A stretch of 64,000 nucleotides of DNA from Phoronis australis. Lineage: Eukaryota; Phoronida; Phoronidae. The notes beneath the pieces are model-generated. The model made no database searches, was not told the DNA's origin, and was given only the letters and a program-made list of their open reading frames with translations. The stretch spans positions 1,231,957 to 1,295,956 of the forward strand of contig NMRA01000030.1 in NCBI GenBank assembly GCA_002633005.1, read 5' to 3'. This document shows, piece after piece, positions 46,255-57,139 of the stretch. Position numbers and translations under genes: made by a program. Each line of letters begins with the position of its first letter. The first letter of the stretch is position 1.

Positions 46255-46985
46255 CAAAGTAAATACACAAAACGTACCGAGGGTGGCGTAGATGAAGTAA
46301 AATCCCACGAGACTTTATTCCGCGTATCGATACGCGGAATAATGTCGAGTGGGATATTACTTCATGTACGCCAATCGAGGTGGGTCTTATATTTATCCCA
46401 TGCGCTTCGTATTCCTAAGTTTCTTTCAGTTTTTCGGCAGATTTTTTTAATACTTAACTCAGACTGTTCACGTGGCAGATCACAGCCGATATCTATGTAC
46501 TTGCGCGTTAGGTTGCAAGTTTTCTCTAGTAAAAGTTAAATGTTACGATTTATCACTTGAAAAGAGATAACAAAGATGAAAACAAGGGTAACTTTTCATT
46601 GCACTTGTAACATCTTCTGAAAATAGTTAAATAACAACAATATTTGATATTGTAGTTTCCGATTAATCGGCGCCTGAGCTTCAGACGATATAATATTTAG
46701 CAATTGAAAACTGAAACAGAACTGTTATATATTTAACAGTTCTCTTCCAGATGTTACGATTGGGACCTGATTGCATGTTGAGTGATATTTACACTGCTGC
46801 AAATGTATTACTTTAAACTATGTTCTGAAAGTTTTATGATCGAACCGGCTAACGACGTCGAGTCGATATATTGACCTACCTTTTAAACTCTCCAGGTCAC
46901 TGTTGAAGTAGTGCGGGAGGTGAATACGAGAAACATTATTACTTGGCCGTATAGCACTCGACTGATTCAACGCGTATGCCATAAA
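46255..46985 (+). repeat. Segment D, copy 2
   Basis: Direct relative of 34,200-34,920. It differs by a local inverted duplication at 46,285-46,372 that copy 1 lacks. No gene seen. Confidence 0.7.
46285..46372. repeat. 88-bp palindrome centred on ATCGAT
   Basis: The left arm GGCGTAGATGAAGTAAAATC and onward is mirrored by GATATTACTTCATGTACGCC. Arms of about 44 bp carry some five mismatches. It is absent from the corresponding site of copy 1. Confidence 0.85.
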
Positions 46986-47373
46986 CATTGTTTCTAATTA
47001 AATGATGTTGATTGATTTAAAAATCACTATTCAAATCAAGCTCATTCGATATGTCCATTTCCGTGTGCATTAAGTACTACATATAGTAATATCAGTTTTT
47101 GCAACGTATTTGGCGCGTCAACCGCATTTTGGAATAAATTGAAACCAAACTGCGATACTATGTGGATAGGTTCGTGGCAATCGTCTCCGTCGCATCTTCC
47201 ATTCATTGCATTCAAAATACGCCTAAATAGTCAAGTTTACAGATGTCGAACTAAGAACTAGTTCTCTATCAGTCACTGATTATTTACAACGACAGTCTCA
47301 ATGTGTTACATGATCTCTATTTGCAATGGCTAGAGCTTACAAAAGTTTCATAGTGCGTAGATTTGACTACAGT

Positions 47374-50300
47374 GGCCCAAAGATGACATCGCGAGTTTCT
47401 TTTTAACTATCTTAGAATCCCGAGATCCCGACTTAATTATCTCAGGCTCTTGAGATAATTTTCTCAGTATGTCGCTGTACGTTAGCAGTCTTCTGACTCT
47501 TCGCATTGTCACACCATCTGGATCGATAGAAGAAAAAATGATGCACAAAGTTTGACGTTTCACCATCATGCCATTAGTGACACATTTATGGTGCATGAAT
47601 CTATAACCATATTGCATCGATATTTGTCGATCTATCATCACATCGACGCGAAGGCCCAGTCTCAACAACCAATTCCGAAGTTGCGCAACGCGAATAATGA
47701 TACCTGAGCATGTCTACAGTTTCTTAGTTGCGACAGCCCTAAGTTGAAAAGATCTCTAACAGCTTCATCTCTATCCAAATTGAAATATAACAGAAAACAA
47801 ATTCTATCACGCGAGACCGATTTTATAACAGTGAGAGACCTAATTCTATTTTTGTTTTTCAGCCAGCAACACTAGTAGTAGGCTACTGCAGTTTTAAGTG
47901 GAAAGAATATTTTTGAAATCATCCTATAAACATCAGACATTCAAATCTGTTGTGGTAAATCTAAGTTTTGTACTTTCCCCAGATCGTGCTAGCTGGACTG
48001 TTGACTGATGGAAGTTCTAAGCATAAGCGTTGTCACTGATATCTTTTTGCTATGATGCGTCCTGATACATGTAGCTCTACAGTACTGTGTGGATCAAGAT
48101 TGTAAATGGCCTTAATTACTTGTCCTGATGATAATGTACGAGACATCAAAACCTGTTGAAGTTGAAAAATCTCGTTGTTTTTATAAATATTGACGCTTAC
48201 TTTTCTCCATTGAGACCATTTAGCGTTATATACCAGACAGGATCGAATGTGCTTTCGCAAGCATTGAAGTTGAGTCGTCTACCTTATTATGTATTAACGT
48301 AGAAATTTTTCAAGGGCCACTGCCATTTCAATAATTTGATCATGGTCACCAATGCTTGAGTTCGGTTACCAACAATTTTGGTATGGTATTTTAGGTATTT
48401 CTTCTACAGTTTGTGCATTTCCAATCAAGAAATAAAGGCATGCATTATAAAATATTTTTGTGCGTGACGTCATCAGTGGATTCGATCTCCGTCGTTTGTG
48501 TCGTTCTACACCACAGGATCTGTCACAGAAGTGGAGATTTGATGAAGGTTTCTCTAACATGTAGGTGCATTTCATGGAAAAAATACATTGTATGTCTTTG
48601 CTGAGAACGTAGTTGTCGGCACATGTTGAGTATGAGCCTCAGTATCAAATTGTGACTGAGATAACCAATACGATATGCAGCAAGTTTCCATCAGTCTATT
48701 CTGGTTCAAGATTTTGTGGGAATGCATGCTATCCACATGTATGTCAATGCCCAATATCAAAAAAACGAAAAGTAGATGCCACTCAAATAGTTTGAGGTCA
48801 CGGCCACAGCCGGCATAGACGCTGGAGTCGGAAACCGGACACAAATAATCGACGGATCACAAGGGTACAAACTTTTTATAATTTTGGAACAGACAAGATA
48901 CAGACGAGTATCATTTACCAGAAATAAAATCCAGTTTGCATCACCATAATTATATATGATCGTTCCTGACCAACACACCCGGCATTCAAAGAAATAAAAT
49001 CAGTGTCCTTTATTCGCGTCTGGGCTTTGACAGTCAGGATAAAAAGGTTGGTTAGAGTTACATTACCAGACACTTGTGTGTTACACGGGAAAATACCGTT
49101 CGGCTGTGTTTGCGAGGTGGTTCGTTGGAACAGAACAAGAGATGAGTCTTGAGGAGTATATTGAAGACTGCAAACGTTACATTAGTAGGAACAACTCTCA
49201 ATGCGGAGAAACAACTACTAATCAACTCATGAAAACTACTACTGATACTACTGCATAACATACAAGTGGAAGTGATATGTATAGAGAACAAAGAAATACG
49301 CATTAACCAATCAAATAAGATGAACAACTAAAGGATCCACTATGCTGACAAGTAAACAGTTCTAGGAATAGGAAGTATTACTCATCTTCTGCATGCGGAG
49401 AAAGTGGTAGTAAGCAACAACAGTAAGGAATGTAATACTTTGACTAAACTGAATGAAGTAAAAACACAATAACACATTCTGCAACAACACTAAAGTGGTA
49501 ACAAAATTAAATTGTGACTCAGTGAAAAGCTTTAATTGGCACTCTGAAATCATGCTGGACTGTCCGAAGACTGAGTAGGCTCCAACTCTGCTTCACTCGC
49601 CAAAGACGCTGATGCAGGAGGGTCGAGTTCGCCCGGCCTCAAACACGCAGTCTGCCGATGTAGCGAGATCTAACCCATTACCTGCTTTACATGTACTTAT
49701 GGTCTGAGTGTTTTCTTCACTCCCATCTCCTCACCTGTCGTCCAGCTCGCTCCCAAAGTCTTAGTAACATATATAGACTGTCCACTGATCAACGTCTTCC
49801 ACTGATGACATCATGTAGTAGGATACCAAAAATCCTGATTTTTTCTTTAAAGTTCAAAATTCCTCAATTATTTTCCAAAATAAGTGCTTCTTCAGTTAGA
49901 TACTGTGTTATAAAATTATTATACACGGTCCAAAACCTCTAAAAGAGCAGAAATTCATTGTAGGAACGCTTTAATGCAACAGGTACTGATTTATTTTTGA
50001 GCAAGGATGCCGCTGAAAAATTATTTTACATTTGGAACATTTATTCTCTTGTACAAAATGCCTGCAGCCCATATTATACGCAGTTATACAATGTAGAAAG
50101 TTACGTGATCTACAACGTCTCTTCTTTTACCAGCTGTCAAAAGTCACATACGTGGACGTAGTAATTTTTAAACTATTCAAATTCTGAGGGCCCCTCGTGG
50201 GTTTCTGAGTTATTATCCTTGTCCAACTGAGGCCGATCGGCCCAAACCTCTAGAACTGATTTTTTTCTGTTGTGCCGTTCTTGTAGGCCCTCTTGTCCAC

Positions 50301-50504
50301 GCCCTCTCGACGTTCGTAACTATGCATTTGATTTCGTTTACCATGTCTTTTTATTCAAACTGCATCGAGTATTAATTGTGAAAGCCACGAATTTCGAGAT
50401 CCTGAGATAAATAAGTTACGATTTCGAGAACATGCGATAATTAAGTCGGGATCTAGAGATCGTGAGATAATTAAAAAAGAAACGCACCATGTCATGTTTG
50501 GGCA
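47374..50504. mobile_element. Possible DNA transposon with about 90-bp inverted ends
   Basis: The left end (GGCCCAAAGATGACATCGCG, then TTTCTTTTTAACTATCT and GATCCCGACTTAATTATCTC) is mirrored at 50,388-50,504 with divergence. The ends share the word GAGATAATTAAGTCGGGATC. Apart from an integrase-like scrap at the left edge, no gene is recognised in the 3-kb interior. It may instead be two independent insertions of a short element. Confidence 0.5.
47470..47668 (-). pseudogene. Integrase-type element fragment (N-terminal region)
   Basis: The minus strand reads YGYRFMHHKCVTNGMMVKRQ, then SIDPDGVTMRRVRRL. This resembles the helical region before the catalytic core in a family of animal integrase-like transposon proteins. 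The reading then runs into inverted-repeat sequence and is truncated. No catalytic residues remain. Confidence 0.45.
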
Positions 50505-50509
50505 ACCGT

Positions 50510-51630
50510 ATTTGACAACAACGCGCATGTTTTCGCTCCGGCTACTGGCCCGAAATTTGCTCTAAGTTTCAGTGACGTGAAAGCAGGATGCTGTGAAAAT
50601 GTTTAATCGTTCTAGTAAGATGGATAATATTGGTAAAAATGTATTCCTTGGAAACGGGTTTCCCACTAGTTTAAAGAAGTGGCAAAGAGCTTTAATATGT
50701 CTCAAAATTACCGATTGACTATTTGAATATGACTTGAAGTGAAGTTGTGGTGAATGGTCACAGTAGAGGAAAAATGTCCTTCAATGCATAGGTCTGTTCA
50801 ATTCCTTGAAATTCCGTTAGAAAAGAAGCAAGTTCGATTTGGCGCCAAAATATTTCTCAAGCTGTACTTGTATATACTTGACGTCATACTGAGAATGACT
50901 AATATTGTATCGAATGAGCGTGATTCAAATGTTTTAAAAATAAGAAGGTAAATAAAACAGCAAGAATGGATCAACTGAAATTTTCGGATATAATAACGTC
51001 CTTCGTCAGCAGAAACAGAAATAAAGTAAAATCAAACACTATATGTGGCGTAATGAATATGATACATTGTTGCAGAAATAATGAAATGATATGATTTAAG
51101 AAGTTTTTATGTTTAATCCATGAGATTCTAGTGCATTGAGCTTGTCTATCCAAAATTGTTCTCTTTTGAGTCTATGAGGGGTACTGGGGTGTTGGAGTTT
51201 TTTATTATTTGTACAGAAAGATCTTGAAGATTGTTATATCCAAAAATTTCAATTCATCCATTCTTGTTGTTTTTTTAGCTATATGTATTCTACATTTCGT
51301 GAAACAATAGTATACTTAAGAGGATCTGGGTCGCCTTATTTAGTTTCAGATATATTTTTCTTCGTTAAAAATAAGGAAATGCCGCAAAAGAACAATTGCT
51401 TTACGATTTTTGGCAAACTGTGTCGAACCCACGTCAGCTTTCTGTTTGTTTAAATTACATGTACTTCAGGAACTAACTTTTCGTTAGGTAAAGTTCTCCA
51501 TTCTCTCCTTTCGGCAATAAACACTTGTTTCCGTTTTACATTCCGTGATTTTATGGAACGCAGGGTTGACACTTCACTGAAACTGCAGATATTACAGCAT
51601 AACATAAAGTGAAAACAAATACGTGGTCCT
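50510..51630. other. Unassigned DNA
   Basis: No gene or repeat recognised on either strand. Confidence 0.4.
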
Positions 51631-51776
51631 CTTGGACCATGGACCTCTAGCCCTGGAATTGAACCCCCGCACGTGACCAGTGTGTTTTGTTATTGCAGCT
51701 TAAGAACCCGAAGCTTACCGCGAGAGTTTGCACTGAGATTTTCCGGCCGCCTGCACGACGGAGTTGTGACCCGGAG

Positions 51777-51841
51777 CATGGGCGGCACATCATAGGGGGT
51801 GGGGGACTATAGCCCCACTTTTTAGTGCTGCGCCGCCCATG
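51777..51841. mobile_element. 65-bp insertion with CATGGGCGGC ends
   Basis: CATGGGCGGC at the left and GCCGCCCATG at the right are exact complements. The sequence between is not in repeat E copy 2, which carries a different MITE at the equivalent place. Confidence 0.45.
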
Positions 51842-52194
51842 CAGAGTTGTAGTTATAAAATCAAGCCGCCCGCGTATGTGTGCGTGTGCTAGCGTTCGTG
51901 TGTTTGTGTGCGCATGCTTGCATGCGTGTGCATGTGTATTATTACAGTTTTCATTTGCATTTCTATATCATTTGTGCAATGTTTACCTGTTGAACAGATG
52001 CCGTTTTTGATAATAGGGCCGTTCCAGATTCCACAGCGACACTCGAATTTCGCTGTATTTACTAACAATGCCATAAACAGCCGTCAGGCCCATTTACTGC
52101 CTCGTTTTCTTGCCACTTGAGTTTCAAATGTTATTCGTTATTGTCTGATTCTTTACAAGCTATTCTTGGTTGCATTACTATATTCGTCCTTCCA

Positions 52195-52434
52195 ATGGCG
52201 ACAGAGTATTACTGTTGTGCTGTGGGCTGCAACTCCGACGTGAAAAAGTTTTATAAACTGGACAAATACCCGTGGATGCATTACCTGAAATACTTAGCCT
52301 TCCCGACTTCATTGAGATTCACGAACACGTGTCGGATTTCCAAAACGAGGTCACGCGCGTTCTTATCTCCGAGACAAAGGGGAGTTCTATCGTCGTGTAA
52401 TCCGGGATGCCCCTATTCCATTGATGAGAAGTAG
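52195..52434 (+). pseudogene. THAP-like domain fragment
   Basis: The frame opens MATEYYCCAVGCNSDVKKFY and continues YLAFPTSLRFTNTCRI. The Cys-x-x-x-Cys pair followed by a F-P motif resembles the first half of a THAP zinc finger. The second half (C-x2-H) is not convincing. The frame ends at 52,434 without a transposase. A remnant of the autonomous relative of repeat family E is the most likely source. Confidence 0.45.
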
Positions 52435-53179
52435 GCCAACTGTTATCTGTGGTATTTGCCAATACTTGTGAAATAACACAATCCAGTACTTGCGTTACCG
52501 ACAGCATACTGTGTATTTGCCCCCACTCTTGGCGTATTGTCCCACTTTTTAAAACTTTCCCGCGGTCTCGCCACACCATCCAAATGTCACTTTATTTGAC
52601 ACACGGCAAAATTGACATATCATGTACTAATGTAGTTTCCCACGCAACAGAGCCATGATTTCCCGCTCAACTAAAAAGAAAATAAAACGGGACGTTTCAA
52701 ACCTTTTTGTAGAACCTGTAATTTCCCATTCAAAAACAACAACAAAAACGGTGCGAGATATTTTTAGTTGAAACATTTTCCTTTCGAGAAAAATACTGTC
52801 GGCACGTCTGTGTCTGTTGCAGGGAGCAACTCGCTGTTACGTTTTCGCTCAGACCCAGATGTCCCACGTTTTATCCTGAAATCACGCTTTTCAATTCAGT
52901 TGTTCCGGGTTTTTCGGTTCTTGGATGTTGACCGTAACAGCTATGCAATAGGTGTTCAAAATAACATCGTCTCTTTTTACAAATATTGTTATTTTCCGGA
53001 GTCGGCTTTCTTTAGTAACATAACAATCGTTAAAATGTGTTCCAATGTCTCTTGTTAACGGTAAAATACACTACATGTGTCAGGATCATTCATTTTTACT
53101 TCATGAATAAAAAAGTTTATATCAAAACTTTTATGGAAAGTTCTACATTGCAACAAATGTGGTGAACTATCCACAATGT

Positions 53180-53336
53180 CAGTGGCGGATTTAGAGGGGG
53201 CCAAGGGGGCCATAGCCCCCCCTAAAACTCTCCCAGATTCCATTTGGCAGTACAGGGGTACGAATGTCTGACGGGCAAAATCCTGGCTAAAACTCTGCCC
53301 TGGCCCCACTGACTCAAAATCCTTGATCCGCCCCTG
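53180..53336. mobile_element. MITE, CAGTGGCGGAT family, copy 2
   Basis: The left end CAGTGGCGGATTTAGAGG and the right-end complement CAGGGGCGGATCAAGG form inverted termini. Flanking 5-mers are AATGT on both sides, an exact target duplication. 157 bp, non-coding. Confidence 0.82.
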
Positions 53337-53339
53337 AAT

Positions 53340-54240
53340 GTATTTCAAAACTACCTGATGTGCGTTTGCCCATTTTCTGTCAGAGATTTTTTAACTTGGA
53401 GTAGTTAATAGCATTTTTTTCATATATGTCACTGCGTTTTGAATTTTACAGAAAATTAAGTGTATCAGACGGCACCAAATGTCCAGTAAATTATAATATA
53501 TGCTGGTGTATAATTTTGGGTGCATGCCTGACTAAGTTGTCCAAACATTAGCGTGGGAGATCATATTCTAAAACTTTTGTTTTGATAGATTAGAAATCTT
53601 TTTAGTGTTGAAATAATTTCCCTAATGGCTTACCTAGCCGTTTATACAACCTATCTGGTTTATTTCCTTTAGGATTCACTATTACACGCTGTTATTGTTC
53701 GCATTTGGATGACACTCTTGGTTTTTGGAATTAAAAAAACTTAAACCAGTCTGGTATGCCAAATGATATCTGTTTTGCATCAAATTAATACATATTTTTT
53801 GCTTCTGGGGTAAACATCAAGAACTGACGTAAGGCTTTGTCAAGATGTGGCTGCCATGCAATTCGGTTGAAAAGCACAGGAATTGCGAAAAGTTTTAATG
53901 ACAATAAATTTCATGGCAAGTGCACACACCGGAGCAAATGAATGCAAACAACTATCACGCATGCGTGGAGTAAATGAGCGGCTGTGAGATCGGAGTTTGA
54001 GTTCCAGGGTTAGAGCTCCATGGTAGGACGTACCTGTTGTGTCATGCGCACTGAATATTTCCTTTAAGATGATCTTGTTCATCGCAAGCACGAACAAGCA
54101 GCACTGAAATTCATTCAAGTTCAAGTTTATAAATGCTTTCTGCCATTTCGGGCAGAGAGGGTTGAACTCCATAAGGCGTCGCAAGAACGCACGTAAGTAC
54201 ATCAGATGTTTATGTGGAAAAAATGCAGACAATTAAGCCA
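53340..54240. other. Unassigned DNA
   Basis: No gene recognised. A 130-codon minus-strand frame (53,840-54,232) has no known domain, no flanking splice signals and no transposon similarity, so it is not called. Confidence 0.4.
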
Positions 54241-54242
54241 GT

Positions 54243-54470
54243 GTTGTATTACTGCAGGTTCACTAGCTAGGCCTCTAGAAGTACTCACCAGTTAAAACAC
54301 AGCTACTCAAGCTTCAATGAAAGCCAATCAAGGCGCTTGTCCCTGACAGCATGATTGCCAGCTGACAGACTGCCAGCAGCCTCCTGCCATCAGTATAAAT
54401 AAAAGAAACATACGGGGAACCGTGAAAGTTACAAAATCACAAGACACCACAAAAAGATTAACGACGAATG
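54243..54470 (+). repeat. Direct repeat pair F, left copy (possible LTR)
   Basis: CTGCAGGTTCACTAGCTA, CCTCTAGAAGTACTCACC, AAAACACAGCTACTCAAGC and AATCACAAGACACCACA recur in order at 55,829-56,045. A pair of about 220 bp, 1.59 kb apart, could be the LTRs of a small, gene-less retroelement. Exact TG...CA ends were not fixed. Confidence 0.6.
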
Positions 54471-54619
54471 ATATTGACGATTACAACATTCCCCTCCTCC
54501 CTAAAATGTGTGGGGTCCAACTGAGAATCAACATCATTCGCCACATACGAAAAACCTCCTAAACATTTAACCATATCCCCCTTAACGAAAATAAAGCCAC
54601 TACAAAGTAGACCAAGAGT

Positions 54620-54971
54620 TGCGAACAATTTGTCCTGTCAGCACGCCATGTTTTTGGTCACATCACGTGACCTAATGAATATAAGTCCGAAAAGATTTCT
54701 GCACCCGACCGGGACTCGTACCGAGGACCCTCTGCTAACCGTGCAGACGCTCTAGCCACTGAGCCATCGGGACTACTGGTCAAACACAGAAATCCAATCA
54801 GACTTATTAGTGGGCATCTGACCCTTGATCTCCATTATGTGTAGATCAAGGATAAGATAGCCACTTTTCGAACTTCATTAGGTCACGTCACGTGACCAAA
54901 AAGATGGCGTACTGACGGGACAAATTGTTCGCAACATTTTTCCACGCCTTACTGAAAAAGATATATTTCTT
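54620..54971. mobile_element. Inverted-repeat element carrying a tRNA-like sequence
   Basis: The 10-mer GACCAAGAGT flanks the segment exactly (54,610-54,619 and 54,972-54,981). Inside, 54,618-54,680 and 54,873-54,935 are inverted copies differing at about five of 62 bases (GTTGCGAACAATTTGTC at the outer edge). A tRNA-like sequence lies between the arms. Confidence 0.7.
54702..54773 (-). pseudogene. tRNA-like sequence (GGT anticodon position)
   Basis: On the minus strand CCCGA pairs with TCGGG. A D-arm with GATGGCTCAGTGGCTAGAGC follows. The anticodon stem TCTGC/GCAGA is perfect around the loop ACGGTTA, and the T-arm region reads GGTACGAGTCC. Loop position 33 is C instead of the near-universal U, so a working tRNA is doubtful. 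Its place between inverted arms argues for a tRNA-derived repeat. Confidence 0.6.
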
Positions 54972-54981
54972 GACCAAGAGT

Positions 54982-55828
54982 GTTAGAATAACAAAGAAAA
55001 TTCACCTAGAAGCAGAGAATAATGCACATAAGTTAAACACAGAAGTACCAAAAGTAATAAAAAGAGTTCAGAATGTCAGCACATGATCCCTAGCACATGA
55101 AGTAAGTCATAAATAGAAACCTAGCAGGATCCCAACCCCCCAAGGCGGGAGAGCAGTCACCTAACGGAAAAAGTTCTTGCTAGGGAGATTCCCCTGACTT
55201 GTAACTCCAAAGGGTATAGGACGCGTGCATTTCTAGTGGAGTTCTCAAAATAAAGTTTGCACTAATATTATGTACGCGCGTTACCCACAAAGCAGCCACT
55301 AGCATACTACATTTTGACGTGCTCCGGATGGAGGCCGACATACGTATTCCAACCCAAAAGGAACGCCTTAGACATAGACCTAAAATGGATAGGTTCACAG
55401 AGAAATGTGACTGACCTTCCATTAAATGTAGGGCCTCCTGGCATCTGGGACGGACATGGAAGTAACCACGCATCAAGGATACGTTATTAAATAAGGGACA
55501 TAGCTGTAGGGAAAAAGTATTAGGTCAATGAAATGGTGTTCATTGACATAAGCAAAACGCTGCTTAAGCCTAAACTCACCAACTAGAAGGACGCAATAAA
55601 TAAGTACCCACAAAACCAAAGGATACACAATCCAGTTAAACCACCAAACCAAACAGACCAAGAAACCACTTGGATACAGTACCAGTCATCGTCTAGCACG
55701 GTACCACTTCCCTATTCAACCTCCCTCCGGACCTACAGAAAATGCCCTGCTCAGGCAAAGGTTTTCAAGAAAGGTGGTTGAATACTCCTAAAAAGACCTA
55801 ACCAGTGCCGATTACGACGTTTGTCGTA
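54982..55828. other. Unassigned DNA between direct repeats F
   Basis: A 98-codon minus-strand frame (55,180-55,476) has no recognised domain. If the F repeats are LTRs, this would be part of the internal region of a gene-less element. Confidence 0.35.
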
Positions 55829-56045
55829 TTCCTGCAGGTTCACTAGCTATAGACCTCTAGAAGTACTCACCTGTTAAAACACAGCTACTCAAGCTTCAAT
55901 AAAAACCAGTCGAGGTGCTCACCCCTGACGACATGATTGCCTGCTGAAACACTGCCAGCAGCCTCCCGCCAGCATTATAAATTAAAGAAACATCCTGGGA
56001 ACCACAAAACTGACAAATCACAAGACACCACAGAAAGATCAAGGC
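55829..56045 (+). repeat. Direct repeat pair F, right copy
   Basis: Matches 54,243-54,470 in the same orientation. After the repeat, a CT-rich stretch with two copies of CATCCAATGTG(C/T)AAGTGTGCA follows. Confidence 0.6.
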
Positions 56046-56049
56046 AAGA

Positions 56050-56870
56050 CTGAATATCACCCGGGCTCCCTCCCCCCCCTTTTCATCCAATGTGCAAGTG
56101 TGCAGGTGCCAGTCAACATCTCTCTCTCCCTCTCTCTTTTCATCCAATGTGTAAGTGTGCATCTTTGCTCCGTAAGAAGGTCTTTGCAATGGTGATCAGG
56201 AATTCCAGTTACAATTTGTCTGATAGCAGGTAAATGGCGTCGAATCAGACGAATATTACGAAAATAAAGCTCGTCTCTTTCTTTGCGAGTGTGCTTTTAA
56301 ACATTTTGTGACTAAGGTTCATGGACCCCAAAAATCAAATAGAACCCCAAAACATGGGAAGTTGGGTCCATTGGACCGAAGTTTGGAAAATCAGGGCAAA
56401 CAGTGAGTCGGTGAGACGGTGAAAAAAACGAGGTTTTTTAAACATCAGTTTTAGTTTTCCCCACTCAATTTCCTTCACATGAATGTACATGTAAGTAAAA
56501 TGTTGTGGTACGTAGGGTGCACAGCAGCCATTTTCCTTCTTAATGATATGTAACGATAGATATTCTCCCTCATCTCTTCAGCTTTCCCCGATTTTCCTCC
56601 GCCTATTTCACCCTTAACCTCCCAAACAAACTTTTGTCGCTACTTATTGGTGAATGGACTTCTAACGTACACTTTAAGTTTTTGCGACTTAGACTAAATG
56701 CGCAGGGCAACACCCGTGGAGATTTTGTCAAGATTCAGTGATTATTGGAAATACGTATTTAATCGCGCCTCTGTGCGGCAGAAGCTTGTCGATTTGCGAC
56801 ATTACTCCGTTTATTTTGATAAACACTTGTGTCTTAACATAGCGAAGAGGCAGTTATTTCTAAAACGTCT
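56050..56870. other. Unassigned DNA downstream of a dynein-like exon
   Basis: Presumably intron 3' to the exon at 56,874-56,975. No further exon recognised. Confidence 0.4.
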
Positions 56871-56873
56871 TAC

Positions 56874-56975
56874 CCGCTGCGTTGTTTCGCTGGCTAGCAT
56901 GTTCTTTTGCTGTGCTAGGGCAGCAGCTTCTGGTTCGACGGTAGATGCTAAGGTCTCCAAACACATTTCCAGAAC
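56874..56975 (-). CDS. Dynein heavy chain-like gene, exon after the microtubule-binding region
   Basis: This 102-bp exon has 34 codons, in phase 0 on both sides. It encodes VLEMCLETLASTVEPEAAAL and continues AQQKNMLASETTQR. Joined to the tryptophan that ends the previous exon it gives W-V-L-E-M-C, the W-V-x-A-M-x-x-Y-x-x-V-x-x-x-V-x-P pattern with which the dynein stalk's returning coiled coil begins. The acceptor has a weak tract ending CGCCAAG and the donor is GTAAGA. The heptad-like spacing fits a coiled coil. The intron on its upstream side contains the assembly gap and a MITE. Confidence 0.6.
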
Positions 56976-57139
56976 CTTGGCGAAATAATTGAGGGGAGTA
57001 AAATCGAGAAAGAACAGCAAGGTAGCCGACATACAGAGAGTGTCAGAGCGGTGAGGTGGGAATGGAAAGGTAGCTGAAGGTGTCGAAATCTGAATCTTCG
57101 TCTTCAAATCTTGGTTTCAGGTACTTTTAAGTAAAACAT

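Larger units (their letters stand above)
51640..53130 (+). repeat. Repeat family E, copy 1 (with a THAP-like piece)
   Basis: Aligns by eye with 61,430-62,790 in the same orientation. Shared words are CTCTAGCCCTGGAATT, CGCGAGAG, GTGCAATGTTTA, AGTATTTGCC-type stretches and GTGTTCCA near the right end. Copy 1 carries about 350 bp more (about 52,020-52,420), including a THAP-like reading. Probably a transposon whose coding part is deleted in copy 2. Confidence 0.65.

Noticed and set aside
53840-54232. 130-codon minus-strand open frame
   Set aside because: No recognisable domain, no splice signals and no repeat similarity; length is within chance for this AT content and window size.
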